In this document: one piece after another, positions 24,471 through 34,895 of the stretch
Layout: the number at the start of each line of letters is the position of its first letter
Numbering within the stretch: position 1 is the stretch's first letter
Assembly (NCBI GenBank): GCA_040219275.1
Contig: JAVJSU010000039.1
Location: forward strand, 62,001 to 126,000
DNA: 64,000 bases
From: JAVJSU01 sp040219275
GTDB lineage: Bacteria > Chloroflexota > Anaerolineae > Aggregatilineales > Phototrophicaceae
Reading direction: 5' to 3'
Made by a program: the position numbers and the translations under genes
The notes under the pieces: generated by a model
Told to the model about the DNA's origin: nothing
Seen by the model: the letters and a program-made list of their open reading frames with translations, nothing else
Database searches by the model: none

Positions 24471-27400
24471 TTAGTTAATTCGTGGCGGGACATCCCCTTC
24501 CTGGCTTGCATTTTCCTCAGAAGGCGAGCTTTCCGGGTACACATCATTTGCCGGATCAAACGTCATCTGGGTCGCTTCTTCATCGACGATAATCGGATCA
24601 GCGTCAATTGGGAGCGCCGGTGTATTGAAGATGTTCGGGTCTTCCGTGACATCCGATGTAAAGACAATGACTGTCGAGTAACAAATCCAAGTCGGTGCAT
24701 AATCAGGAATGTCATTATCGGTGACGAGGCGGGTCTCTCGGCTGGCTTCTTCCCATGCGTAGATGTCGAGGTCTCCATCCAGATCAGACTGATAAGCAAT
24801 CACGCTATCGTCAGGTGACCATGTGTGGTTCATCGCATTCGCGTTCGGATCACTCACACGTTCCAAACCGGTGCCGTCATTATTCATGATGTAGACCACG
24901 CTGTGATTACCTTCATCACGGAAGCTACGGAACACGATGTAATCGCCATTGGATGAATACGCCGCGTCATGATCTTCACCCTCACCATCACTCATCAAAG
25001 TCGTTTCCAATGTTGAGATGTTCAGTTCATAGATTTGCCACTGTCCGCTACGATCACTCTGGAAAAGTAACCGTTCACTGTCAGGTGACCAGAAGGCGTT
25101 GATGTCACTATAGTCGTCTTCGGTCAGGCGAATTTCTTGACCTGTTATCAGATCAAACAGATAGAGTTCCCAATTACCATCGCGTGATGTCTCAAATGCG
25201 AGGTAACGTCCGTCCGGTGACCAAACGGGGTCGATATCCGGTGCGAAAACGTTATAAGTGACGCGACGGATGATGCTATTGTCGACTTTCGCCACATACA
25301 GTTCCCAGTTGCCATCCCGATTACTGGTAAAGGCAACCCATTCGGCATCCGGTGAGCGGGTAGGTGCCATATCAACAACATCATCACCCCGCCCCTGACT
25401 CAAGTTTACATCTGCGACGCGTCCATCCGGTAAATCACCGAGACGGAACACTTCCCAATCGCCTGTTTGATCGGTGTGATAGATGATCCAATCCGGGCAG
25501 ATTGCGCCGCCCATCTCGATTCCATCCCATGCTTCAGCGCGTTCGATGCCGGGGTCAGGATCACCCGGAACGAGGGAGACTGCGGGCAGAAGACGAGGCA
25601 GGATCATGCCAGCGGCATTGACATTTAGCGACGCGTTTGCGTTGATGCCTAGTCCAGCAACAGCCGCCGCACTCACGTTCCCACAGGAAGCATCCATTGT
25701 TAAGTTAGAAACACCTGTCGTGCTGAAAGAAAGCGTACCAGAGGCATTGGGCACGGTAAATTGTTGTGTGCCGTTACCGGCAATCGTCATCGAGCCACTA
25801 TCCACAACTACGCCAGAGCCATCTACAATCTGATAAGGCTGGGTTACTAAACCACCACCGTTATTGACATCAAAGACTACTGTTCCGTCTGTCTGGCAAA
25901 TGGCTGTTCCGTACAGTTGCGGGCGCGGTGAGCAGTTTGTATTCATCAATACGGATGTTGTCGTCCCCTGTGCACCGTTACTGGTAAAGGTCAACGCACC
26001 GTCGCCCGTCTGGACGATCACCGTCTGGGTGATTCCCGGATTGATGCTGAGCGTACCGCTATCAACCACCACACCACCACGCGTCACCTGATAGGTCTGG
26101 CTTGCGGCAGTATCTTCACTGTCATTGCGTACCGTATAAATTGCCGCGCCATCAATTGAACAGGCACTTCCGGCAATCAAGATTGGCGGTTCATCACAAT
26201 TTTGTGTCGCTGTAGAGGTCGCCGTAGACCCGTATCCGAAGACTGGATCAGACGTGCTAAAGGTCAACGGATCACCTGTGTTGATGACACTGACGCTGAT
26301 GTCTGTCGAACCACCGACTGCAACATTAAGGGTGCCGGAATTGACCATTACGTTATTACCATCGCGGATTTCATACGGCTGATTCGCGGCGGTATTGGCA
26401 CTGGTGTTATCCACCGTGAATGTCAACATGCCCGTTACTGCACAACTCGCGGTGGTGCTCAAAATTGGCGGTTCGTCACAATCGTGGGTCACATTGACCG
26501 TTGCGTTCGCACCGAAATTGCTATCCGATGAACTAAATGTCAGCGGATCATTCACGCCGATGATATTGACATCAAAGCTCTGTGAACCACCTGCCGCGGC
26601 TGTCAATGTGCCGCTAGCAACAGTTGCATTGCTGGCATCAACAATCGTGTAACTCTGGTTGGCGGCAGTATCTTCACTCGCATTGTTGATAACGAATGTC
26701 ATCAAACCCGTCGCCGCGCATGAAGCCGTGCCGCTCAGGATAGGCGGTTCATCACAGGTTTGTGTCATACTGACGACTGTTGTCGTACCCTGTGCACCGC
26801 CATCCGTGCTGAACGTGAGCGGTTCTGCTTCTCCGATAACACTGAGGTTAAAGGTTTGTGAACTTCCGGTTGCAATTGCAAGCGTGCCAGATTGAACCAG
26901 CCCGTTGGAGGCATCACGGATTTCATAGGCTTGATTAGAAGCCGTGTCATTGCTGTTATTGGCTATATTGAAAGTGATCGTCCCGTCCAGCGCGCAGGAT
27001 TGTGTACCCGCCAATACAGGCGGCTCATCACAATCTGCATTCAACGTTAGATTGGTCGTCGGACCTTGCGCCCCGCTAGATGTAAACGTCAGCGCGTTAT
27101 AGTTGTTGTTTACTGTGATAGCCTGTGTGCCATTGTTCGCCGCGACATTTAGCGTTCCGGTGCTGACCGTGCCATTGACATCGGTGATAGTGTATGACTG
27201 ATTGGCGGCGGTTCCTGCGCCTGAGTTTTCGATAGTGAACACCGCAGACCCATTCGCCTGACACACTGCTGTGCCAGCCAGACGAGGCGGTTCAGCACAG
27301 TTTGTTGATGTTGAAACCGACGTATCAACAGTGGTCAAGGTCAGCGTCCCCGCGATGAAGCTGACCGTAAAGGAGCGACTTGCGCCGTTCGCCAGTAGTA

Positions 27401-30400
27401 AATCACTTGTGATGAAGCGTTGAATGCCATTTTGATCGACAATTTTGACCTGATCTGAAGAAGTCATCGAGTCCCCATTGTTAGTGAGGACAAAGGTCGC
27501 AACGCTATTCGCATCACAACTTGCCGTTGCAACGATAGCAGGTACCGGAACGGACGTATTTGTGCTCACATCTACCGGACGTGTAATCTGTCCGGTATCC
27601 GGTCCCTGTGCAATGAACATCGTCACAAGGAATGTACCCACTCCCTGATAGCTGTGGCATATGTTGGTCTGATTGCCAGTGACGATGGTGCCGTCACCAA
27701 AATCCCATGAAGTTACATTGACAGTCGGCGATACTAAGGCGGTGAAGCAATAGCTACCGCCACCCTGCGGGGTAATGGTGAAGTTAGAGTTTGATTCCAG
27801 CTGATTATAGGTACGGATGACATTGGTTGCAGTTGCCTGCGCGCTACTTGCGTTGCGTACCACCAAACTGACGTTGTGTGCCTGTGCTGGTGTGGTGTAA
27901 TCCGTACAAATCTGTGCTGGTATATTGGTATCGTTGTAGGTCAGGGTTTGACCATTGCCGAAATCCCATGTCCAACTGTTGATCGTTGTACCGAGACTTC
28001 TATCCGTAAAGCAAACGTTCAATGTTGCTAAACCACCGTAAGTAGACGGGGTAAACGCCGCACGAATATCGTTTGCACCGAGCAATTCAAATTCGACAGA
28101 GGCTTGTGTCGTCCCCAAAGGACCATCTCCGCTTACCACTGCGCGATAACGTCCTGATGTATTGAAGAAACGCGCGACATTTTGACCCGGAACCGGCGTG
28201 CCATTCAAAAGCGCACCGGTCGTCGCGTTATAGAACGACCAGCGATAATTTCCGGTGATATTCGTTCCCGTAGCAGAGAAATTGATGTTTGCCGGAGCAA
28301 GAGTTGCCTGCGTGTAATTCACAGCAATGCTTTGTGATCCATAGACTGTGAATGTCACACTATGGCTTCCAGTACGATTACCCGATGCGGAAGCGCCGTT
28401 TAAAGCAACTGCATACGCGCCGGGGGTATTAAAGCTAAAGCAGGATACTGTTTCGCCGTTAACTGTCGCTGTACCGAGGCTGTTTGCCGCCGTACCAAGC
28501 GCCCAATCAAAGGTGATATCCGCCAGTGTCCCGTGTGTAACCGTACTGGTATTGTTGAAGCAGATGACCTGCCCCACTTCGATCAAACTATTATTGATCG
28601 CTCCGCCACCGCTATTGGTGTAACTGTAAGTTACATTCAGCGTGCCAAGTGCCAGCGCCGCTTCTAATTGACAGCTATAGGTCGATTCATTGTCATCGGT
28701 ATCATCTACATAGACGCGCAATGTGTAATCATCTACACGATTTACGATAAAGTTACCGGAGATTGACGGACTTGTTATTGTTCCGTCTACTGTAGAATCA
28801 TTTGTAGCAAGGGTAGCAACTTCGTTACCACCACTGTCCAACAGTACCCAGCGATACGTCAGGTCATAACCGTTGGTATTGTCAATCACGACATCGTACG
28901 TATAATTCGTCGCCGGATTGGTCGGAGAGAGGTTGCCTGTCGGTCCTGCATCACAGGAGAAATCCATCCCTGTGCCCGACGCTACCACTGTCGCCATACC
29001 GCTACAGTTATCCGCAGGATCAACCACATCCGCTGTATATTCGATCCGGTAAGTCACGCCCGGACTATTAAATTGATAAGAGAAATTCTGATTTGTCCCA
29101 GTGGCTACGGGCGTAAAGTTACCGAAACCGTCATCTTCAGAAAGTGTCCAGCTATAGGTCGTTGTACGCGCATATTGATTTGTCAGTGAAGATTGGAAAT
29201 TCACCGTTTCACCAATCACCGGGGACAAATCGCCGATGGGTGGCGCACAGGTCATTGCTGGTACATCTACTGTAAAGGTACGTGTACAATTCGCCGTATT
29301 GGTTGTGGCATCCGGGTTGGTGACGACGACCGCCATATTGACCGTGTAGCTACCAAGCTCAGAAGCAGACCAATCTAAAGTAATTGAGTTTGTATTCGTC
29401 GCCTGCCCATCCGTGAAACCGCTCCATGTGTAGCTGGCAATCGGGCGACCCGCCTGTCCGCCGACAGTCATACCGAATGTGTAATTACGGGTCGGGTTAT
29501 CCAACATCTGCGGTAGCGGATCGTCCGCATTCACAAATGGGCTAGGAATAGTGCAGGTCAAGTTGGGCCACGAGAAGTTAATCGTGCGTGTCTGAGTACA
29601 GCCAGTTGTTCCATTGGTCGGGGTTGCTGTAAACGTGATGGTATGTGATCCAACCGAGATGTAATTCATGATCTGGCTGAGGGTTGCATTCCCCTGATCG
29701 ACACCATCAATTGCCCACGCATAGGTGTATGTACGTCCAGCAGGATCATTTACACTGCCGGTAAAGGTTTTGTTGTTGCCATCAGGGCGCTGTGACCCAT
29801 TACCAGAAATCGTGCAGACAGGTGTGGGCCAAGCAACGGTGATAGTGCGTGTATCCGTACAGCCTGTGCCGTCACTTGGCGTAACGACTACCCGAAGGCT
29901 CTCTGTCGTTGGCGTTGTCCATGAACGGTCAAGCGTATTGCTTGTACCAAGTGAATTGTTTCCAGCATCGAACCATTCGTAGGTTAAGGTGCGACCCATC
30001 AACGCGCCGGTGACATTCACGCCATACGTATAGGTTGAACCTGTCGGATAGGGGCTAAAGTCCCCCGTCATGGTGCAGGAAAGCGGGGGCCAAGCTACCA
30101 CCACATTGACGGTATCTTCACAATCATCTGATAGGTCAGGCGTGGTGGCAAAAAAGCGAATCGCCTCATTTGCGGATGCTGTCCACGAGCGCGTAAAGGT
30201 GGTGCTATTGACACCTTGCGCCGCACCATCCACGTACCATTCATACGTCAATGTACGTCCAGAAACATTGTTCAGGGTGGCGGTATAGGTAACGTTGTTA
30301 CCATCCGGCACGACGTTTATGCTACCAGTGATTGAACACGTCAGATCAGGATATTCCACCTGAACCGTTGTCGTTTCGGAACAACTTGCGCCGTCAGCGG

Positions 30401-32402
30401 TCTGCGCGGTGAATGTCAGCAAATAAGACCCAACCGCGCCCCATGTGACGTTGATATTCTGTGTCGTATAGCTATCGTTGACACCTTGTCCCGTTACCGT
30501 CCAGCTATAGGTGGCGGTGCGTCCGTTAAGGTCGCCAACCACACCATTATAGGCTTGGGAACTACCCGGTAAAGCGGAAGTTGCGCCTGTGATAGAACAG
30601 GTGATGTCCAGACGAGCAACAACAATAATCATTTCAGAAGTCGATTCACCACCCGGACCACGCACCCGTAGGCGAATTAGATTTTCGCCAACGGTAGAAA
30701 GTGCGATCCCTGTGGGGTTAGCATCTGTACTATCAATCGTCCCGTCGTTATTGAAGTCCCACTCATAATCAACAATGACTCCTGTACTGCCAGAACTATC
30801 GAAATTTACCGTTTGTCCCCAGATAATCTGATTAGCCGTAGCGGTAAATGCGGCGGTTGGGGAGCGCCACGCAGAATAGGTCAATTGATCTTGAGAAGTG
30901 GCGCTACCATCAAAGTTAGCAACGGAAAGACGTATAATATATGTGCCTTCTGTAGCATATGTATGGCAAACCAACCCGCCATTATCAACAACACTTGCAG
31001 GGCTACTGCCGAAGTCAAATTGCCATGTATTGGTTGTAATTGGACCGGAACTTGTGTTGTTAAAACATACCGTAACACCTGTAGCGCCGCTATTCGTGCT
31101 TGATGCTTCTACAAAATCAGCAATGACCGAAGCGGCTGGTGGATAGACACCGACCTGCTTCGTTACCGTCCCTGCCCCACCCGGACCACTATAATTCAGA
31201 GTTATAGTGTAGGTGTTTTCTACGCTATATATAACAGTGTGAGGACCTTGACCTGTCGCCGTTGTACCATCACCGAACACCCAATCCCATGAGGTAATCG
31301 GACCTGTACTGTTATCAATTCCATTAAATGTCACCGAGAGTGGCGCTGTACCGGATGAGACCGACATCGTGAAATCTGCGCTTGGTGGAGGTGCGTTCAC
31401 CGCAATCGTGCGCGTGGCTACTGCGGTTGTGCCTGCCCCATCCGTGATCGTCAGTGTAATGTTGTAGGTACCGTAATCGGTAAAAGTAAAGCTCGGCTCA
31501 AAGGCTGTGCTGGAGTTGGTGTAACTATTAGGTCCGGTCACTGACCAGCTATACCCTAAGCCACCTCCACTACTGCCATTCACCAGATTGACCGTAAATG
31601 GTGAATAACCTGCTGTACCGGGCAAAATGCTAAAGCTAGCTACCGGAATACTGTTGACTGTAATGCTCCCGCTTAACGTAATTGGCGAGCCACTGTTTGG
31701 TGTACAGACCAGCGTAATCGGGAACGTTCCAGTGCTGGTATAGGTATGGGAAGGCGACTGGGAGGTAGAAGTTGTCGAATCACCAAAATTCCAGCTATAA
31801 GAAGCGATGTTTTGAACATTGACCGCCCCAAAGTCGAACGTGAACGGGTTCGTATCACCTGCATCCGTAATGCTCATCTGGCAGGAGATCGCCTGTCTGG
31901 AAACGCCACCTGAGGTGTCCGTGTTACCAGTAGCGTCTCCGCGTGTCCCCGTTTGAACCGGTTCTTCATCAACGACAATTTCAGAAGAAGACACACCACT
32001 CGCAGTTGTTGGTTCTGTTGTCGCTGTAACCGTCATTGTTGCCGTCGGAGGTTCATCCGTTGCGGTCTCGGTTAGAGTCTCCGTCAGCGGGACATCAGTA
32101 TTTGTCGCGGACGGTTCAGTTGTTGCCGTCGGCGGGACATCAGTATTCGTCGCAGACGGTTCTGTCGTTGCCGTCGGCGGAATTGGCGTATTTGTAGGCG
32201 GCACGGGACTCGCCGTTGGCACAGGTGTTGGCAAAACATCTGTCGGCTGTACCGCGACTTCTGCTGTTGCCTCGGAGCCATCTGCCGCCGTACCCTGCAA
32301 ATCAGGATCGCCATCAGAAAGAAGGAGTGCGCCCAGAAGAATCCCTACTGCGACCATAGCCGCCAGTGCAAGATTTCTGGTTGTTATGTATTGATTCTTC
32401 AT
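24471..32402 (-). CDS. Giant PKD/Ig-repeat surface protein with C-terminal TolB-like propeller
   Basis: 2,643 residues. An N-terminal signal anchor (LALAAMVAVGILLGALLLS) is followed by a Pro/Thr linker, then several PKD domains (W-x-F-G-D-G motifs such as SYSWNFGDS, SWDWVFGDGT). About seven Cys-pair Ig-like repeats containing GRTxTYxW follow (roughly 28640-30620), then more PKD domains. Seven tandem modules of about 90 residues lie between about 25680 and 27560 (C-x-x-x-G...NQxYxIxD...SGTL...PLTFS...CDEPP). The C-terminal third of the last kilobase holds PD40/TolB-type propeller repeats (WSPDGRYLAFETSRDGNWELYLFD). It is probably an extracellular stalk with a propeller head; ligand unknown. 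GAGG precedes the ATG at ten bases. Confidence 0.85.
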   Translation of the reverse strand: MKNQYITTRNLALAAMVAVGILLGALLLSDGDPDLQGTAADGSEATAEVAVQPTDVLPTPVPTASPVPPTNTPIPPTATTEPSATNTDVPPTATTEPSATNTDVPLTETLTETATDEPPTATMTVTATTEPTTASGVSSSEIVVDEEPVQTGTRGDATGNTDTSGGVSRQAISCQMSITDAGDTNPFTFDFGAVNVQNIASYSWNFGDSTTSTSQSPSHTYTSTGTFPITLVCTPNSGSPITLSGSITVNSIPVASFSILPGTAGYSPFTVNLVNGSSGGGLGYSWSVTGPNSYTNSSTAFEPSFTFTDYGTYNITLTITDGAGTTAVATRTIAVNAPPPSADFTMSVSSGTAPLSVTFNGIDNSTGPITSWDWVFGDGTTATGQGPHTVIYSVENTYTITLNYSGPGGAGTVTKQVGVYPPAASVIADFVEASSTNSGATGVTVCFNNTSSGPITTNTWQFDFGSSPASVVDNGGLVCHTYATEGTYIIRLSVANFDGSATSQDQLTYSAWRSPTAAFTATANQIIWGQTVNFDSSGSTGVIVDYEWDFNNDGTIDSTDANPTGIALSTVGENLIRLRVRGPGGESTSEMIIVVARLDITCSITGATSALPGSSQAYNGVVGDLNGRTATYSWTVTGQGVNDSYTTQNINVTWGAVGSYLLTFTAQTADGASCSETTTVQVEYPDLTCSITGSINVVPDGNNVTYTATLNNVSGRTLTYEWYVDGAAQGVNSTTFTRSWTASANEAIRFFATTPDLSDDCEDTVNVVVAWPPLSCTMTGDFSPYPTGSTYTYGVNVTGALMGRTLTYEWFDAGNNSLGTSNTLDRSWTTPTTESLRVVVTPSDGTGCTDTRTITVAWPTPVCTISGNGSQRPDGNNKTFTGSVNDPAGRTYTYAWAIDGVDQGNATLSQIMNYISVGSHTITFTATPTNGTTGCTQTRTINFSWPNLTCTIPSPFVNADDPLPQMLDNPTRNYTFGMTVGGQAGRPIASYTWSGFTDGQATNTNSITLDWSASELGSYTVNMAVVVTNPDATTNTANCTRTFTVDVPAMTCAPPIGDLSPVIGETVNFQSSLTNQYARTTTYSWTLSEDDGFGNFTPVATGTNQNFSYQFNSPGVTYRIEYTADVVDPADNCSGMATVVASGTGMDFSCDAGPTGNLSPTNPATNYTYDVVIDNTNGYDLTYRWVLLDSGGNEVATLATNDSTVDGTITSPSISGNFIVNRVDDYTLRVYVDDTDDNESTYSCQLEAALALGTLNVTYSYTNSGGGAINNSLIEVGQVICFNNTSTVTHGTLADITFDWALGTAANSLGTATVNGETVSCFSFNTPGAYAVALNGASASGNRTGSHSVTFTVYGSQSIAVNYTQATLAPANINFSATGTNITGNYRWSFYNATTGALLNGTPVPGQNVARFFNTSGRYRAVVSGDGPLGTTQASVEFELLGANDIRAAFTPSTYGGLATLNVCFTDRSLGTTINSWTWDFGNGQTLTYNDTNIPAQICTDYTTPAQAHNVSLVVRNASSAQATATNVIRTYNQLESNSNFTITPQGGGSYCFTALVSPTVNVTSWDFGDGTIVTGNQTNICHSYQGVGTFLVTMFIAQGPDTGQITRPVDVSTNTSVPVPAIVATASCDANSVATFVLTNNGDSMTSSDQVKIVDQNGIQRFITSDLLLANGASRSFTVSFIAGTLTLTTVDTSVSTSTNCAEPPRLAGTAVCQANGSAVFTIENSGAGTAANQSYTITDVNGTVSTGTLNVAANNGTQAITVNNNYNALTFTSSGAQGPTTNLTLNADCDEPPVLAGTQSCALDGTITFNIANNSNDTASNQAYEIRDASNGLVQSGTLAIATGSSQTFNLSVIGEAEPLTFSTDGGAQGTTTVVSMTQTCDEPPILSGTASCAATGLMTFVINNASEDTAANQSYTIVDASNATVASGTLTAAAGGSQSFDVNIIGVNDPLTFSSSDSNFGANATVNVTHDCDEPPILSTTASCAVTGMLTFTVDNTSANTAANQPYEIRDGNNVMVNSGTLNVAVGGSTDISVSVINTGDPLTFSTSDPVFGYGSTATSTATQNCDEPPILIAGSACSIDGAAIYTVRNDSEDTAASQTYQVTRGGVVVDSGTLSINPGITQTVIVQTGDGALTFTSNGAQGTTTSVLMNTNCSPRPQLYGTAICQTDGTVVFDVNNGGGLVTQPYQIVDGSGVVVDSGSMTIAGNGTQQFTVPNASGTLSFSTTGVSNLTMDASCGNVSAAAVAGLGINANASLNVNAAGMILPRLLPAVSLVPGDPDPGIERAEAWDGIEMGGAICPDWIIYHTDQTGDWEVFRLGDLPDGRVADVNLSQGRGDDVVDMAPTRSPDAEWVAFTSNRDGNWELYVAKVDNSIIRRVTYNVFAPDIDPVWSPDGRYLAFETSRDGNWELYLFDLITGQEIRLTEDDYSDINAFWSPDSERLLFQSDRSGQWQIYELNISTLETTLMSDGEGEDHDAAYSSNGDYIVFRSFRDEGNHSVVYIMNNDGTGLERVSDPNANAMNHTWSPDDSVIAYQSDLDGDLDIYAWEEASRETRLVTDNDIPDYAPTWICYSTVIVFTSDVTEDPNIFNTPALPIDADPIIVDEEATQMTFDPANDVYPESSPSEENASQEGDVPPRIN
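25676..27560 (-). repeat. Seven tandem ~90-residue modules (CDEPP repeats)
   Basis: Within the giant protein, seven consecutive modules share an N-terminal Cys, a Gly-x-x-x-F/Y-x-[IV]-x-N strand, a Gln-x-Tyr-x-[IV] strand, SGTL, a Gln/Asp-x-[FI] strand, LTFS and a closing Cys followed by EPP-[IV]-L linker. DNA period is about 270 bp. I do not recognise a named domain with confidence; CARDB-like Ig folds are the closest idea. Confidence 0.75.
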
Positions 32403-32717
32403 TTATTTGCTACCTCAGTGATAATTCCTAGGCTTATATGAATGCTACAATTACTTAATGGTAACCCTGAAACACAGGTCAGTTCATAAAGACCTCAGAA
32501 TAAGTGTAAAATCGACGCAATGAGAGTGATAATTAACTGTATCTATCATCACCGCAAAATTGTGAAATAAACCTTAAGAATTGTAAATTTGGTAAATTTA
32601 GAATGAAGAGGCACAAAGAGCGATAAACTTATATGAATTACGATCTCATTATTATTTCGGATATAATGAATGCTAAATGTTGTTAGATGAAGAAATTTTT
32701 TAGGAGAAAATAAGCGC
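32403..32717. promoter_or_regulatory. Divergent intergenic region (315 bp)
   Basis: AT-rich spacer between the giant PKD gene and the molybdopterin operon. A TATAAT lies at 32662-32667 on the plus strand, about 50 bp before the GTG start, without a convincing -35. AGGAG at 32701-32705 is the plus-strand ribosome site. I see no hairpin or small ORF. Confidence 0.45.
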
Positions 32718-34892
32718 GTGACAGAAAAAAGACTGCATTATCGGACGTGCAATTTATGTGAAGCCATGTGTGGATTAGAAATTGAACTTGAAGGAGATTC
32801 TATTCTCGCCATACGCGGAGACAAAAACGATCCCTTCAGTAAAGGACACATCTGCCCCAAAGCCACCGCCCTACAGGACATTTACAACGACAAAGATCGC
32901 CTCAAATTTCCTGTTCGGCGCACGGCGGACGGTTGGGAGCAAATTTCATGGGATGAAGCCTTCGATGAAGTCGTGCACAATTTAAAAGCTGTGCAAGCCA
33001 AATATGGGAATGATTCAGTAGGCGTGTATCTAGGCAATCCCAACGTCCACAATTACGGCAGTATGCTCTATGGCGCACCGTTTATCCGCAGTCTACGCAC
33101 AAAAAATCGCTTTTCCGCCACATCAGTAGATCAACTCCCCCATCATTTCGCCGCATTTTTCATGTTCGGACATCAGCTTTTGATGCCTGTGCCGGATATT
33201 GACCATACCGATTTCATGCTGATCTTCGGAGCGAATCCGTTCGCCTCTAACGGCAGTTTAATGACAGCCGCCGGAGTGGGAGATCGCCTCAAGAATATTC
33301 AAAAACGCGGTGGCAAATTCATCGTGATTGATCCACGTCGCACGGAAACCGCCTCTAAAGCCGATGAGCACATGTTCATCCGTCCCGGCATGGATGTGCT
33401 TCTGCTATTGGCGATGGTCAACACGCTGTTTGCTGAAAATTTGGTGGATACCGGTCATCTCACCGATATGCTTGAGCGTTTAGACACTGTGCGCGAAGTC
33501 ACGGCAGAATTCACGCCGGAACTGGTCGCACCTTTTACCGGAATTGCCGCGGAGGACATTCGCCGTTTAGCGCGTGAGTTCGCCAACGCAAAATCTGCGG
33601 TGTGTTATGGGCGCATCGGTGTATCGACACAGGCGTTTGGTGGCGTGTCGAATTGGTTGATTAACGTGCTGAATGTCATTTCTGGCAATCTGGATTCTCG
33701 CGGTGGCGCGATGTTCACGTTACCGGCAGTCGATATTGTCGGCATGACGAGCATGACCGGACAAAAAGGAAAGTACAATCGCTGGCGCAGTCGGGTGCGT
33801 GATTTGCCTGAATTCGGCGGTGAATTGCCTGTTTCGGCATTAGCAGAAGAAATCTTGACTGAAGGCGATGGTCAGATCAAGGCGATGGTGACTGCGGCGG
33901 GCAATCCGGTGCTCTCCACACCAAATGGCACGCAACTCGACGAGGGACTGAAAAACCTTGACTACATGGTTTCGATTGATATTTACATCAACGAAACCAC
34001 CCGCCACGCCAATATCATCCTACCGCCGACGACGGGCTTAGAAACCGACCATTATGATCTCGTGTTCCATTATTTAGCGGTTCGCAACACCGCGAAGTTC
34101 TCCCCTGCCCTATATGAGCCGGAAGACGGCATGATGCACGATTGGGAGATTCTGCGCGAATTACGTATCCGTATGGAATCCAATGGAACGCCGAAGCCGA
34201 TCAACCGCAAAGATTATCTGCGTCGCTTGCCACCACACAAAATCATCGACATGGCGTTACGTTTCGGTCCGTATGGCGCGTGGGGAGATAAGCCGGAAGT
34301 TGGTGATGGTGTTTCCCTGCCCAAGCTCAAACGCGAACAGCACGGCGTGGATTTTGGTGCGCTCCAACCCTGCCTCAAGCAACGCATCGCCACAGAAGAC
34401 GGTAAAATTCATCTCGCGCCGGAAATCATCGTCAATGATCTACAGCGTGTTTCTGAAGAATTACTTCATGATGATAACGCGATCAGTGAAACGTTCCCGT
34501 TGGCGCTAATTGGTCGCCGTCATCTGCGGAGCAATAACTCATGGATGCACAACAGCGAACGGCTTGTGCGCGGTAAAGATCGTTGTACCCTGATGATCCA
34601 TCCCGATGATGCACAGGCGTATGGCGTTCAGGATGGCGATTGTGTACAAGTGGAATCCCGCGTGGGCAAAGTACAGATTAATGCGGAAGTTACGGCGGAC
34701 ATCATGCGTGGCGTGGTGAGTATCCCACATGGTTGGGGACATGGGCGCAAGGGTGTTCAACTGGAAACCGCTCAAAAACACGCTGGCGTAAGCATCAACG
34801 ATCTCACCGACGATCAACGGCTTGATAAACTCACCGGAAACGCCGCCTTTAATGGCGTACCCGTGCAGATTTCTGTGTTACAACAGGCGTAA
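32718..34892 (+). CDS. Molybdopterin-dependent oxidoreductase (DMSO reductase superfamily)
   Basis: Cytoplasmic-type catalytic subunit of 724 residues. It has an N-terminal [4Fe-4S] motif C11-x2-C14-x3-C18-x27-C46 (TCNLCEAMCG...GHICPKA), then MGD-binding blocks (IFGANPFASNGS, VIDPRRTETASKADEHMFIRPG, AAGNPVLSTPNG) and a C-terminal dinucleotide-binding domain (PLALIGRRHLRSNNSWMHN; SIPHGWGHGRKG). No Tat signal precedes the cluster. SATSVDQLPHHF sits where a metal ligand would be expected, with no Cys or selenocysteine, so the substrate is unclear; formate should not be assumed. GTG start with AGGAG 11 bases upstream. It is followed after three bases by an FmdE gene and then mobA. Confidence 0.88.
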   Translation: MTEKRLHYRTCNLCEAMCGLEIELEGDSILAIRGDKNDPFSKGHICPKATALQDIYNDKDRLKFPVRRTADGWEQISWDEAFDEVVHNLKAVQAKYGNDSVGVYLGNPNVHNYGSMLYGAPFIRSLRTKNRFSATSVDQLPHHFAAFFMFGHQLLMPVPDIDHTDFMLIFGANPFASNGSLMTAAGVGDRLKNIQKRGGKFIVIDPRRTETASKADEHMFIRPGMDVLLLLAMVNTLFAENLVDTGHLTDMLERLDTVREVTAEFTPELVAPFTGIAAEDIRRLAREFANAKSAVCYGRIGVSTQAFGGVSNWLINVLNVISGNLDSRGGAMFTLPAVDIVGMTSMTGQKGKYNRWRSRVRDLPEFGGELPVSALAEEILTEGDGQIKAMVTAAGNPVLSTPNGTQLDEGLKNLDYMVSIDIYINETTRHANIILPPTTGLETDHYDLVFHYLAVRNTAKFSPALYEPEDGMMHDWEILRELRIRMESNGTPKPINRKDYLRRLPPHKIIDMALRFGPYGAWGDKPEVGDGVSLPKLKREQHGVDFGALQPCLKQRIATEDGKIHLAPEIIVNDLQRVSEELLHDDNAISETFPLALIGRRHLRSNNSWMHNSERLVRGKDRCTLMIHPDDAQAYGVQDGDCVQVESRVGKVQINAEVTADIMRGVVSIPHGWGHGRKGVQLETAQKHAGVSINDLTDDQRLDKLTGNAAFNGVPVQISVLQQA

Positions 34893-34895
34893 AAT

